Source: Macrolepiota albuminosa
Taxonomy: Eukaryota > Basidiomycota > Agaricomycetes > Agaricales > Agaricaceae
DNA length: 64,000 nt
Direction of reading: 5' to 3'
Assembly (NCBI GenBank): GCA_027475525.1
Contig: JAMWFC010000138.1
Coordinates: 125,924-189,923 of the forward strand
Every line of letters starts with the position of its first letter. Position 1 is the stretch's first letter. The notes under the pieces are model-generated. The model was not told where the DNA came from. It worked only from the letters and a program-made list of their open reading frames with translations, and searched no databases. The translations under genes were made by a program, and so were the position numbers. Shown piece by piece: positions 11,167-21,650 of the stretch.

Positions 11167-12211
11167 ATCATCCAGATTTATTGGAGCGCGCGCCACTGGT
11201 GCGCATACCCAACAGCGTTCGCCCCTAGTGTAAGCCTTGGTCTCCGAAGAGGCTGGAGACTCTCCGACAACTGTTGCGAGTGAGATCATCCAGTTCACCA
11301 AAATTTCTTGAATCTTCACGTCCTTTATCTTCAATTTCATAACGTGCGTAACCACTAATATATGATTGCATGACGCGCGGCGCGCGCATTGCAAATCAAC
11401 TTATAGCAGCAGACTTGTGTGTTTGTTGACCCCTATATATGTAATCATGATGATAGATCATCGACAACTCCCACTGTGATTAATATTCACCGCCTCCGTT
11501 CCCTCCGTTAGACACCCTCCCGTGCTGCCACGAGACTGCCACGAGGCTCCTCAGCCGAATGAGCTATAACCCTACCGCTACTCTCAATTCTCGTTCAGAT
11601 CTACCCTGAATTGTGGATTTGTCCTTAAGGGGTCGTTTCTCTCTTCGAGCCTTTCCCCCAAATGAACTCATTTCACAGCTGCTGGAAGTGCTTGATTGCT
11701 GGCTTTCGCAGCGGTAACACCCCTGACGTCGTGAAGTTAATCAGCTTTCCAACACGTGCCACAGATGTCTGCTGTAGCGACGTGCTTCTCGGCTCTTGCT
11801 CCGCTCAGCTGGCAATACCAACCAGATGGCCTACTTCCTTCTTCTGACCCGTTAAGGGAGCACTTTTGGTAGCATCGGTCGGTTCTTCAACTTGAAGTCC
11901 ACCTTAGCGCCAGATTTTTCGTCCGTGGCCGCGCGTCACATCCAAATACGGGAGTCGACTATTTCCGGAGCACTGCGGAAGTACTGGTGATCATCAGCAG
12001 GTCCTTCACCTCGTCTCTTCATCAGGAAATTTGCGGGAGAGATAGACGAGTCACCCCGGGGTGCATATATAACTGCTCCTTTGAGCGTTAGAGTCCCGAT
12101 ACGGGTTGGTCGGTCTTTTTCCCCTTCCTCGGTGCTTAGCGTAAAAATATTCCCGTTTGCTCACTGTTAGCGCCTTGCCTGCCGCGCGGTGATCATCCTA
12201 AGTCTCTTGAG
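11167..12211. other. Intergenic, no gene recognised
   Basis: Only short open frames, such as 11662-11847 plus, without recognisable motifs. It contains the 3' flank of JAC1 and probably the promoter of the PY-rich gene at 12540. A purine/pyrimidine palindrome, GCGCGCCACTGGTGCGC, lies near 11186-11202. Confidence 0.5.
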
Positions 12212-13115
12212 GAAACCCACCGCCCTACCGTGATCAGACCTTATCCTTTTAAAAGTCATCGTCGGCATGTTCACATAATCCCAATCGACTCACTTCCTGC
12301 CTCCACTCGAACACCACTCATCGCGACTGCATTTTGCGCCACCCACACAGAGTCGATTCTTCCAAGCAGGCAGCACTCCGGTATTCCACGTGTTATTCGT
12401 CCAACTTCCCCGATACACACGTCACTGTTTGCCCACCTGAAACGGGTCCACAACTTAACCGAACAACGCAATCTCGGTCTAGCGTCCCCCGCTCAACTGT
12501 TTTCAACCAACAGTCACAACCCCCTGAAACCCTTTAGCCATGGCCGCGCCCTTCCTCATCCCCTCTCCAACAGTATCTACCTTCGGCGGGCAAGTACCCT
12601 ACCCAATCGTCCCTCCTTCACCAGTCTACAATCCCGGAATATCGCCGTACGTCTCTCAAGGTCTGAACGGAATTTATCCAACTTACCCACAGAATGGACC
12701 AAGGGTCTACCCAATACCCACTGCCGGAGTAGCAGGGGGCGCCCTCCTTCCGTACCAGCAGCCGTATTACCCTGGGACCACGTTGGCTTCTACCGTTGCT
12801 CCAACGATGAGCGTATCTACACCGACGACTTTGGCCGTTCAACCCTATCGGAGTCAGCCACAAATGATCGTACCTTATCAACAACTTCCTGCTGCCCTCT
12901 ATGGTCGTGGGTATGGTCGGTTCTATCCTCGCCGCTCGTATCGGAAAAGATGGGGACGTTCTTATTACGATGATGATGACGACTCAGATTGCTTTTGCGG
13001 GTGTGGCAATGGGCGTTAGTGATGTACTTCTGGGTGTTTATTTGTTCGTTTTTTGTGTATCAAAGAACCTCTCATTCCCTATAGTTTGTCGTTCTCCGCG
13101 TTTCACTGTAGTTCT
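12212..13115 (+). repeat. Segmental duplication, copy 1 (partner at 18741-19620)
   Basis: The PY-rich gene, about 300 bases upstream and about 100 bases downstream align with 18741-19620. Shared non-coding blocks include TACCGTGATCAG, GCGCCACCCACAC in near-identical form, and AACCTCTCATTC plus GTTTCACTGT after the stop codon. Promoter, leader, coding region and 3' end were therefore copied together, and the copies have since diverged. Confidence 0.75.
12540..13019 (+). CDS. Small PY-rich protein 1 with Asp-tract and Cys tail, function unknown
   Basis: Single-exon gene of 159 residues with no recognised family. It is rich in Pro, Tyr, Gly and Gln, with short repeats such as VPPSPVYNPGIS, GGALLPYQQPYYPG and VQPYRSQPQM. 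The C-terminus changes character: an Arg/Tyr-rich stretch (GRFYPRRSYRKRWGRSYY), a run of five Asp, then DCFCGCGNGR. There is no signal peptide. The start ATG has a good fungal context (AGCCATGGCC). A diverged paralogue lies at 19093-19542 and shares the repeats and the Cys-rich end, so the reading frame is under some constraint. The composition suggests a low-complexity, possibly phase-separating or wall-associated protein; this is inference only. Confidence 0.6.
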   Translation: MAAPFLIPSPTVSTFGGQVPYPIVPPSPVYNPGISPYVSQGLNGIYPTYPQNGPRVYPIPTAGVAGGALLPYQQPYYPGTTLASTVAPTMSVSTPTTLAVQPYRSQPQMIVPYQQLPAALYGRGYGRFYPRRSYRKRWGRSYYDDDDDSDCFCGCGNGR

Positions 13116-13347
13116 TTTGTGGATCAAATTATCTGGGATACCCTATCTCACTGCGTTTTTCAACCCCACCTGTTATTTCATACATTCATTCATTTACGAT
13201 GTCTGTACAAGATAATTACTTCAAATCACAAAGCTACACATGTCTTCCAGAGAATTAAGGCTTAATCGTGTGTAGACATTATTTCGGTGAAGTTCAAAGT
13301 ATACATGCGTAAGATAGATAGGTAGAAAACACTATGGTGGCATGGAA

Positions 13348-15667
13348 TTACAGACCCGCGTACCCACCTGGGATAGCAGTAGTGTGATCAGGATCAAGCC
13401 CTGTGGCTAATACCCTATATCCGATGGGGTGGTTATTAGGCAATGCCATGACGAACTTGCTCTCCCTCTCCTCTCCGCCCGAAGGTACAGCTGGTGTAGA
13501 AACTCCACTCAACGTGGGACTAGGGCTCAATGGAGTTGCCATCCCGCTTGAGCCGGGACTGGCAGTCAACCCAGTCTCAATTGCCGTGCGATCACCGTCA
13601 CTCGACGAAGCACTGGTACCCGAGATCACCCTCTCCAACGACACCTCCAAAGCACTCGGGGCGTCCTCCCAAACCACTTCCTCGTTAATAGCCTTCAACC
13701 ATTCAACAACCGGCTTTGTGATCCACCTCCTCTTTGCATCCTTCTCGAACCATCCCAAGTGGCCACCGCCCTTCGTAACGACTAGTGTGACCCATCCAGC
13801 ATCATTCTGTTTCACTTCATTATCGGGAAGTTCTTTCACAATAGGGTCATCATCAGCGTTGACGCATAGCAACGGCACGCGGACATTCAGCACATCCTCC
13901 GCACAACTCGCCCACTTGTAAAAGTCTTCCACTCTTGCATGCGGAAAGACGGGGGGAGCACCGCCAATGATAGATGTCAGGTGGGTGTTAACTTGGGTGA
14001 AAGTGGGCTGCTTGATGGTGCGAATGATTGAAAGGTGCGGATTTAGGTAGTGGGAATCGGGAACAACAAAGGAAGGAGGATTGATACCAATAGAACGGTC
14101 GAGAAGGGCAAGGTAAGATTTCGCGAGGGCTCGGGAATATACCCGGCGGTAGAAAAATCGGGATTCCAATCTACGTAAAGCAACGCTAATTACGAGAGCA
14201 CCAGCTGTGAATGCCGATGTTGCTTACATATTACTATTCTTCTGCAAATCCCATGGCTGCGGTACATGATAATGGGTTACGGACCAATCATGAGCATGGT
14301 CATATGGGCCGGCTGTGTGACACTTACGCAAGCAATAACGATTCCTGCTCTTATTCGAGAACGCTCCCCTTCTTGCCCGAGGTACTTAGCCAGAACGGTG
14401 GCTCCAAGTGAGAAACCAACCGCATAGATTGGTGCGTTGGGATAAATGGAAGCAATATATAATAAACTGGAACGGAGATCATCCGGTGAGCCTGCCGACA
14501 TTTGAGGCGTGCGTAATGGGACGTTTCCGCCTATTAAAAGAATGAGGAAATCGCCGTTAACGCAGAAAAAATAAAACTCCGTATGGAAGAGCGGCGCGAC
14601 ACTCACATCCCCGAGAGTTAACCACTACACCCCGATAGCCCAACCCACCTTCTGATTGGCGACCCGTCACAATAGCGAGTAGGTTCCTCACATAAGAAGC
14701 TTGCGAACCTGACCATATTTAGGGAAAGTTAAAGATGGGGATAACGATACAGCATTGACTGTTCTCATGTGAAAATGACAGAATCGAAAGGAAATTGACA
14801 CACCTCCAGTGAGACCAGGTAACACTACAACGATAGGAGCTGTGGGATCTTCCTTTCCTTCCGGATGGGAAAAGTCGACGCCACTGGTCCAGAAAATGAA
14901 GTCAATCCCAGTTGTGTCACGACGAGAATTATGATACAAACATGACACCTCCATCCGGTAGTTCAAGTAGCGTGCTGTATCCACCCATCAAGAACATAAC
15001 GTGCTATTGAGTACATTAAGACGCCGGCCAATAACTATGCAGTGCACACACCGATCGAACTTGAGGACATCGACGTCTGAAAAGTCGCCCGCGGAGCTCC
15101 AGAAGGTTTGCAAATGGCCGCTAATATGGACATAGATAAAGGCTCTGACGCCAAGGTACAAGGGTAGATCCTGTTTCATACCTATTTAACCACCATGTGG
15201 GCTCCCAGCGCTTAAAGAGTGTTGGACAAAAGCTTTGGACAAACTCTCCAACAGAAATCCGTCTCGTCGACTCGTCAGTCTCTGGCGATTCTGACGGAAC
15301 ATGAGAAGGTGGTTGGCCAGGTTCCGAAGATATTTGAGGTTTGGAGCGGATCGTCAAGTTCTGGTACTTCGTCGGAAGGACGTGACGCCGTGTAGCATCA
15401 CCGCTTTGGGGAGGAAGCAACGAATCCCTTTCTGACGGCTCGTCCTTGATTTCTTTCGACAAATGGTGATTGCTGTGGAATAGTAACGGCCCGAGAACAA
15501 GATTTAGCGTTTGATACGGCGCCAAAGTAAGGAAAATCAGTTCGAACGATCGCTTGAATATGATATGTTCTAGACGATCGAGACCAACAAGGTTGACGAG
15601 GTTGAGTACCAGGACAGGAAACCACGCCACAAACTCGAGTTCGACACGCACTCCTGAATTTGACCAT
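13348..15667 (-). CDS. Alpha/beta hydrolase, EHT1/EEB1 (EMB8-like) family
   Basis: The family includes yeast Eht1/Eeb1, ethanol O-acyltransferases/esterases making medium-chain ethyl esters, and Ymr210w. Landmarks in order on the minus strand: a hydrophobic N-terminal segment near 15650-15470; ISVGEFVQSFCPTLF; WWLN then, after an intron, SGHLQTFWSSAGDFS; VVVLPGLTGG (oxyanion region); RGCGNVPLRTP; the nucleophile elbow VGFSLGATVLAKY (GxSxG); VNADDDPIV (catalytic Asp); and KGGGHLGWF (catalytic His). The triad is therefore complete. The C-terminus carries a Ser/Thr-rich tail of about 100 residues. Two oddities: no in-frame ATG precedes the hydrophobic segment (the ATG at 15667 is one base out of frame), and near 14945 the frame of LLELPDGG does not run into the following TGIDFIFWTSG without a shift. 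The start is therefore tentative. Confidence 0.75.
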
Positions 15668-16352
15668 CTTGAGCAGGCCGCCGGTCTAAATCTATGTAAT
15701 TATGTGTATGATGAGTCGGTCAAATGCAGAGAGTCAAAGGAGGAATGGAGAAGGAAGAGGGCTCGAAACCAAAAGCGGGACGTAGATGCTCCTGGGGTCT
15801 TTATATACGAGATCCGAGAGGTGTAATGAGTGCCGTTGGATGATGCCGTTGTTGAATATTGCGCAGACACAGCTCAGAGTGAGCAAATGAACAAATGAAT
15901 TCGGTCGTTGGTCCGACATCACCTATTTAGGCTGGTCACGTGAGGGACATCATGACTCAGGAAGTCCCGTCCTCGAATATTATGAATAACCTGTTTCCCT
16001 TCTGTTCTTGTGATCAGTCACCGAGGTTTGACTGTCCAGCTCGCCTTAGCTGTATCTTAGCGGAGTTGTTCGAATTGATTTGTTATATTTGTCATATTAG
16101 CCGTTGTACTTGCATAATGGGGACGCCGCAATCAGTCGAACCATAGCATACCGCAGCAGAAGGATTCTAACGCTTCACCGCGGATCATAGCCCCCATCGC
16201 TGTTGGTCGAAGCTCCCGGTCGTAGGTCATATAAACTACCATGTATCCAAAAGGGAGTCAGCATGTGAGGCAGCGCTGTTCAGCACAACTTACCTCAGCA
16301 TCCCCATGCTAGAGCATCATCCCCAACGATAAATCGATTGGAAACATTCATC
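15668..16352. other. Intergenic between the hydrolase and MDM12
   Basis: No recognisable exon. It should include the promoter of the leftward hydrolase gene and the 3' end of the leftward MDM12 gene. Short open frames are present but carry no supporting motif. Confidence 0.5.
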
Positions 16353-17596
16353 CTAGTGCCCACCATCCAACACAATCGTCATAAAATTCGGAAAAACCAA
16401 TTCTTCTTCAACCGTTTTTCGAATGACATCCTGCACAAATCTCTCCACCCGATTAACATTTTTAAGCACATGCTTATCCTGCTGGCCAATCTCAGACTCA
16501 ATGAATATGGAGGGCAACAAACGCACGCCAATCGGCGCTGTTGGTGACTCAGGCCGTGGACGAAGAGGTGCTGCGATATCGGGGATGGATGGGGATGGGT
16601 TCTCTTGACCATCAGGAGTGCTGTTCACTTCCTGACTTGAAGATGAATTCCGGATCGCGGCGGGTCCAAAAGGATCCTGATCATCCAAGATGCAAAGGTG
16701 GATCCGCTTCCGGTCACCCCATAAGCAACAACAACTTCTCCCTGGAAAATAAGTCCAATGATGGACAACTTAACCGGAAGAGCCATAAACAATGGGGATG
16801 GATAATTTATTTGCAAGGATGTGGAGAGAGTGAGGCGTAGATTTGATTCGAACATGATCCGAAAGTGCAGTTGAGCGCTAGGCTGAGCCGACGGATCAGG
16901 CGGGGGAGGTTCTTTGATGGGTGTATCTTGAGTGGTTGCCAAGGGAGGTTCCGGTGAGTCAGAGTTCGGGAAAGAGAGCATCGAGTTTATCTCGGCGCCC
17001 TCATCATTTAGTCCATTACGAGACTTTCCCCTGGAGTCATCTGATGCATGTTGAGTCTCAGGGAACGTCATTCCCGTGGCCAAGTTCGGCATGCTCATGT
17101 AACTACTCCAAATTCCCATCGGGGGACGTCGACGCTCCCAAGTGTTCGGCATTCCCGGAGGCCGAAGCAGAAATTCTGCAGATGACGATGACCCAGGGCG
17201 GATGTGCGGAGGCAGGAAACTATATGGTGTAGGATATCCTCCTGCATCGGAGTGTGCCTGCGCATACCGGGCGCTGGCTCCTTCCCTCCTGGATACCCAC
17301 TCAAAGTCATCCTCCATTTCTCTGAAATTATTAGTGTTCAGAGGAGTCTCTTCATTGACTTCCTCATCTTCATCGTCCTCAAGGAAATCGGGACATATAT
17401 CTCTCACATCGACGAGTTCGACTTCCGGTGGATTAGTGCCAAAATCCAAAGACGAAACCAGTATTGGGCCAATGTACGATGGACGGTTGGTCATGGAGGC
17501 AAGACGCACATTCATAGCAGCCACGACACGCTCAGCTAGATCAGGAGACAGAGTGTTCCAGTCCAGGTCAATGGTTGCGCCTGAACCCTCCTCCAT
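16353..17596 (-). CDS. MDM12: Mdm12, ERMES complex subunit
   Basis: Mdm12 is the soluble SMP-domain subunit of the ER-mitochondria encounter structure. It bridges Mmm1 and Mdm34 and moves phospholipids between ER and mitochondria. The N-terminal block is diagnostic: IDLDWNTLSPDLAERVV, RPSYIGPILVSSLDFG and PPEVELVDVRDI, followed by an acidic FLEDDEDEE. A low-complexity insert of about 170 residues precedes the second half of the SMP fold: LTLSTSLQINYPSPLFMALP, GEVVVAY, RIHLCILDDQDPFG, GVRLLPSIFIESEIG, DKHVLKNVNRVERF and EEELVFPNF. It is one exon of about 414 residues. The length is one base short of a frame: between VVAYG and the RKRIHLCIL block the frame shifts at a CCCC run (16717-16720). 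A single missing C there would restore it. I treat this as a probable sequencing indel. Confidence 0.9.
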
Positions 17597-18740
17597 GGTA
17601 CACGACTTCTTTGATGGGTTTCGAGGAAATATGTCAGGGAGAGACGCGAAATCCAGTGGAGGCGCCGAAAAAGCGGTGGTCTCGGCGAAAATAGAGATAA
17701 ACAAACAAACGCGTCGAAACCCCCACAAATAACCTTACTGTGCTTGAGCCCAGCGAAATTCTAGTTCCAATGGCTGATGTTTTCTTGATGCAGCATCTAG
17801 AAAACATCACTCATTGGAACTAGAATCTCCTAGTCATAGAAACAGTGTCTGGGCTCGCCGTACCCTAATCGATTCCGATGCGGCTCTCTGTCCAAGTTTT
17901 GCAATTGTCAGGGGGCCAACATGAGTCCAATCGCTTTCTACGCAGCAGAATATCGAAGTCCGAATGTAAGCCACGTGAGGGGGATGAACCAAGCACATAC
18001 TGTTTACCGTGGCCGGTAAGGCTCGGTTGTATTCCGAGACGATTCTTGAATACAGTATGATTTAAGGAAAAATCTGTCTCACCTCGAACATCGGCCAATA
18101 CTAGAATGAATACTGAGTAGCGGCTGAACCACGAGCAAACCCTCTTTGGCCTGCAATACTGGCCCCGTCTGATTTGACTTTCCAAGAGGTGGCAGCACCG
18201 TACACAATCGCGTTAGCCTGGGTACCTGACATCTTTAATCGGTTCACTATTCAAGGTGGACAAGGGCCGGTCGGTAGCTTAGAAGACCTGAACATAATAT
18301 ATAATGGCAGGCTCTAACGCCCGCCCCTGTAATTACTTAAGCCATCAGCATTTGCGCACTGCAGCAGGAGAGTTGCCATTTAGACTACGATTTAAAGGCG
18401 AGCGAGTCCATAGACTCAAATCGAACCTACCCCCGCCCCATTCCCGTATGCTTATTCCGCCCTTGAGGCCCCCACGAGCAACCTGAAGTTGAACAAGGTA
18501 AGCATTCGCGACTCCTTTATAACCCTTTCTTGATATAGAAAGAAATTCGCGTGGGAACCCATAAGCTTCAGACACGCCCCTGCACTCTTGACCCTTCATT
18601 TCCAGACGACTATGGACGCAGACCGACTTGAAGTGCTGGGGGACTCTGCCAGGATCCCCCCCAATGCTAATGCGACGCTTTAGCCCCTTGATGAGCAAGG
18701 GGTACTGATCCTCCCTGCCTCCCGCTCATCCCGAGCCCCT
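17597..18740. other. Intergenic, apart from the palindrome at 17758-17826
   Basis: It holds the promoter side of MDM12 and the upstream flank of the second PY-rich duplication. A minus-strand open frame at 17865-18185 has no recognisable motif. A second at 18345-18698 is likewise anonymous. Confidence 0.45.
17758..17826. repeat. Near-perfect 69-base palindrome
   Basis: Two 28-base arms (17758-17785 and 17799-17826) are inverted copies with two mismatches. The 13-base centre contains the smaller palindrome GATGC-A-GCATC, so almost the whole element can fold on itself. The sequences just outside (GAGCCCAG left, CTGGGCTC right, at about 17746 and 17851) are also inverted copies. It lies about 160 bases upstream of the MDM12 start. 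It could be a MITE, a transcribed hairpin or a cruciform-type regulatory site. Confidence 0.8.
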
Positions 18741-19620
18741 TGGGGGACTCACTGCCGTACCGTGATCAGGGCCCATCCCTTAAAGTTATTGTTGGAATGT
18801 TAACATCATCCTAATTGAAATCACATCTTGCCTCAAACACCAGCCCTCTGCATCGCGTCTCACGCCACCCACACCGAAGTTGACTTTTCCAAGTTGGCAC
18901 TCCTGTGTGCATCCTTGTCCTCATCTAACCTCCCGGACACATTAATTGCAACGTCATCGGCTGCCCAACAGGTATGAAGAGAACCATGAACGAAACCACT
19001 GATTAATCGATTCTCGATCTAGCGTTTTAAGCTGAACCAACGGACCTATCACAGCTCCTATAAGCCTTTTATACATAACCGCACCTACCCTCATGGGCCC
19101 CCCTACGGCACCCACCTTCGGTGGGCAAGTCCCCATCGTCCCTCCTTCACCAGTCTACAATCCCGGAATATCATCGTACGTCCCTCGGAGCCTGAATGGA
19201 ATCTATCCAACTTACGCATATAATGGTCGAAGCGTCTACCTATGGCCTACTGCCGGAGCAGGGGGTGCCTTCGTTCCGTACCAGCAACAATATCATTCTG
19301 GCACTACCTCATCCCCTACCGTTCTTCCGGCGGGTGGCACGTTGAACGCACCAACAGCAACGACCACGGCTGTTCAACCTTATCGGAGCCAGCCACCAAT
19401 GACCATTCCTTATCGACACCAACTCCCTGCCACCCTATATGACCAACACTCGACGCTCTACGCTGACCTCCCGGATCGGATAGGGTGGGGGTGCTATTGT
19501 TACGAGAGATGTTGCTTTTGCGAGTGTAGGAAGAGTTGCTAATGTGACTCGACCCCCTTTCACCATTTGTTTTATTCAAACCTCTCATTCGTTGTTGTTC
19601 ACGTTTCACTGTGGTCGTCC
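18741..19620 (+). repeat. Segmental duplication, copy 2 (partner at 12212-13115)
   Basis: Same orientation as copy 1 and about 6.5 kb away, with the hydrolase and MDM12 genes between them. Similarity begins upstream of the shared TACCGTGATCAG and runs through the coding sequence to the GTTTCACTGT block after the stop. Confidence 0.75.
19093..19542 (+). CDS. Small PY-rich protein 2, paralogue of 12540-13019
   Basis: Single-exon gene of 149 residues, paralogous to the protein at 12540-13019. Shared blocks are FGGQVP, VPPSPVYNPGIS, LNGIYPTY, VPYQQQYHSGTT and VQPYRSQPPM. The tail has diverged: the Arg-rich and Asp-tract parts are lost, and the last 25 residues are strongly Cys-rich (CYCYERCCFCECRKSC). 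Conservation of the frame across both copies, with rapid change in repeats and tail, suggests two expressed, fast-evolving proteins. The function is unknown, and there is no signal peptide or membrane segment. Confidence 0.55.
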   Translation: MGPPTAPTFGGQVPIVPPSPVYNPGISSYVPRSLNGIYPTYAYNGRSVYLWPTAGAGGAFVPYQQQYHSGTTSSPTVLPAGGTLNAPTATTTAVQPYRSQPPMTIPYRHQLPATLYDQHSTLYADLPDRIGWGCYCYERCCFCECRKSC

Positions 19621-20879
19621 TCCCCCCTCATGTACCTATACCAATTTCCCCGTGGATTGAATCTTCTACCTCACCCGGGTCTCGCACTGCCAGCTATCTC
19701 TTTCCTATCTCTACGCCACGCATTCGTTAATGACGCCTGTGCAATTACGTTGACACCACGACCACAATTGTTTCAAATGACAGAATGTATGCCCATCGAA
19801 TGAACTTATTTTGACGTTTAATAGTATTTCACAAGGCTATAGATCCGCGCTTCTGTCCAACTGTGCGTGCTCTGCTTTGACTCACACGCGTCTACCTCGA
19901 CTGACACGCACCTGTGGAGGGATCGCATGCACCTTCTGTTCTTTGCGTGCCTCCTATGCGGCCTGTCGAAAGCGGACGAGTATGCTTAAATCGACCTTAG
20001 TTTTATTTTCATGCATTTATTCCGCCTTGCGAGTCTCACGAGCGTGACAGGCCAAATATCCAGAACAATTAAGAAAAAGGATTTGCGACCAGCCATTGCT
20101 ATCATTCTCTATTGAATATAGGTTCTAGAAGTGATTTAGCATCGGAGAGTTTCCTCGGATAGGCTGCGCATGTCACAAGCTTTGGATACTTCCCGCCCTC
20201 AAGCCTATTTGTTAGATGATGTCCGTAGTGCGTAACGTCGTTCATTATAGATGACAAGACAAAGGGATGGTTGAGTGGCGTAAGGACAAAGTTGGGAGGC
20301 AAAGCGTCGGGGCACAATCCCCAACGCAACAGGGGGGGCGCAAAGGAGTGGCCAGAATGGGAAAGGTGCCACCCGGCTAAACGGGAGCAGGTCCGGATTG
20401 AGGAGTGCTTTGAGCGGGTGCATGTGAATGTTTCAACACGTCATGGGTGCAGGTAGACCTGTAACGCTGAGGACTCGAACCCCTTTTCCAATAACAATGA
20501 TGGGTGCTCGACCGTACTGGCAGCTAATATACGTAGATGTGTGTATGGCGCAAACGTTGATTATCCCAACTTCCAAACGCACGATCTGCATGCCAGAGCT
20601 GTGCAGTGGGTTGCAGCTCTCCACACGATTATATTGGGAAACCGCAGGCGACAAGTAGAGACATAAACTTGTAAAGGCACGCTAAACGATTTAGCCGATA
20701 TCAACGAGGATCAGGGCTTTCTTGGACCAGAAATCGAGTTCCGTCCCTGCTAACCTTAGGAAGATAGAGCTTCTCATCATTTTCCAGCACCCGATTTCCG
20801 TACCAGGCTCTGAAGTTAATGTTATGTGTGGTGAGAATGTTCGGAGATTCCTCGGGGAGCAGGAACTCCATTCTACCAC
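19621..20879. other. No gene recognised; possible 3' part of the NLR remnant
   Basis: The minus-strand frame at 20904-20701 (WINRGSSGRMEFLLPEESPN) may be a WD40-like tail of the eroded NLR gene next to it, but the match is weak. No other supported feature. Confidence 0.35.
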
Positions 20880-21650
20880 TCGAACCACGATTGATCCAAG
20901 TCACGCCCCACCCGGGAACCCTGCAAGGGGGCAGCTTCCTCGGTCAGCGCGAGGCGCGAAGAGTGGATAGGACCGGTGAGAAGATACGCGCGGGGAGTTC
21001 CGTCGTAGGAGTCGAGATCTGGAATGCGGTGGGGTGATGCGATAATGAGCAACCAACTCACGCGACCCCGTTGACCAAATGAAAGCACGCTTCTTATCGT
21101 AAGAAATGATGTATGATCTTCCAGGAGAGAGTCCAAGCATGTGCCAGTGAGGCGGCGTGGTAGTATACGTGAGGCAAGCTCGGCGAAACGGGAACATCAT
21201 GAGGGGAAAGATGCCGAATGGGTCCAAGGAAATATCATTGATAAAGAACATTTGGTCAATTTCATCATCCATCGGATGACCAGTAATAAATTCTTTTATT
21301 GTTTCATGGTAGAATTCGGGGTACCCTGTGTCCTCCAGGGGCAGATCGACAAGAGAACTGTGGGTTTCAGAATCGCATAGATCTCATCCTTTGTAAGTCC
21401 TAAAATCTGCGAGATGGAGTACAAACAATGGTCGGCGTGCCGCAATGACCGACCCATTACACGACGATAATTTTCGATTACACGTGGACGAACACTCGAT
21501 GGATCGGGAACATAGGTTCGCCGTAGTATTCGCAAGTACTCCGAGTTGAGATCGGTAAGTGTGTCCATGAGATTGTAGAAGTACTCGAACTCCGTTTGAA
21601 GAGTAGAACCGTATTTGAGGCTGAACGCAGACATCACGTATGCGAATCGA
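20880..21650 (-). pseudogene. NACHT-type NLR remnant
   Basis: The minus strand carries the helical region that follows the NACHT NTPase domain in basidiomycete NLRs: TLTDLNSEYLRILRRTY, ENYRRVMGR, SISQILGLTKDEIYAILKP, then LPLEDTGYPEFYHETIKEFI and a DPFGIFP segment. The two halves are in different frames near 21370-21350. No P-loop was found upstream in 21650-23000. Downstream, an ISYDKKRAFIW stretch hints at WD40-type repeats. These genes normally sense non-self cues in heterokaryon incompatibility or defence. This copy appears dead. Confidence 0.55.

Noticed and set aside
12230..12973. Long plus-strand open frame of 247 codons overlapping the first PY-rich gene
   Set aside because: It runs through the promoter and leader and then in another frame of the PY-rich gene. 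The paralogous locus does not keep this frame, whereas the PY-rich frame is kept in both.
17142..17732. Plus-strand open frame of 196 codons, Ser-rich
   Set aside because: It lies entirely antisense to MDM12, whose protein sequence is unmistakable. It is a codon-bias shadow.
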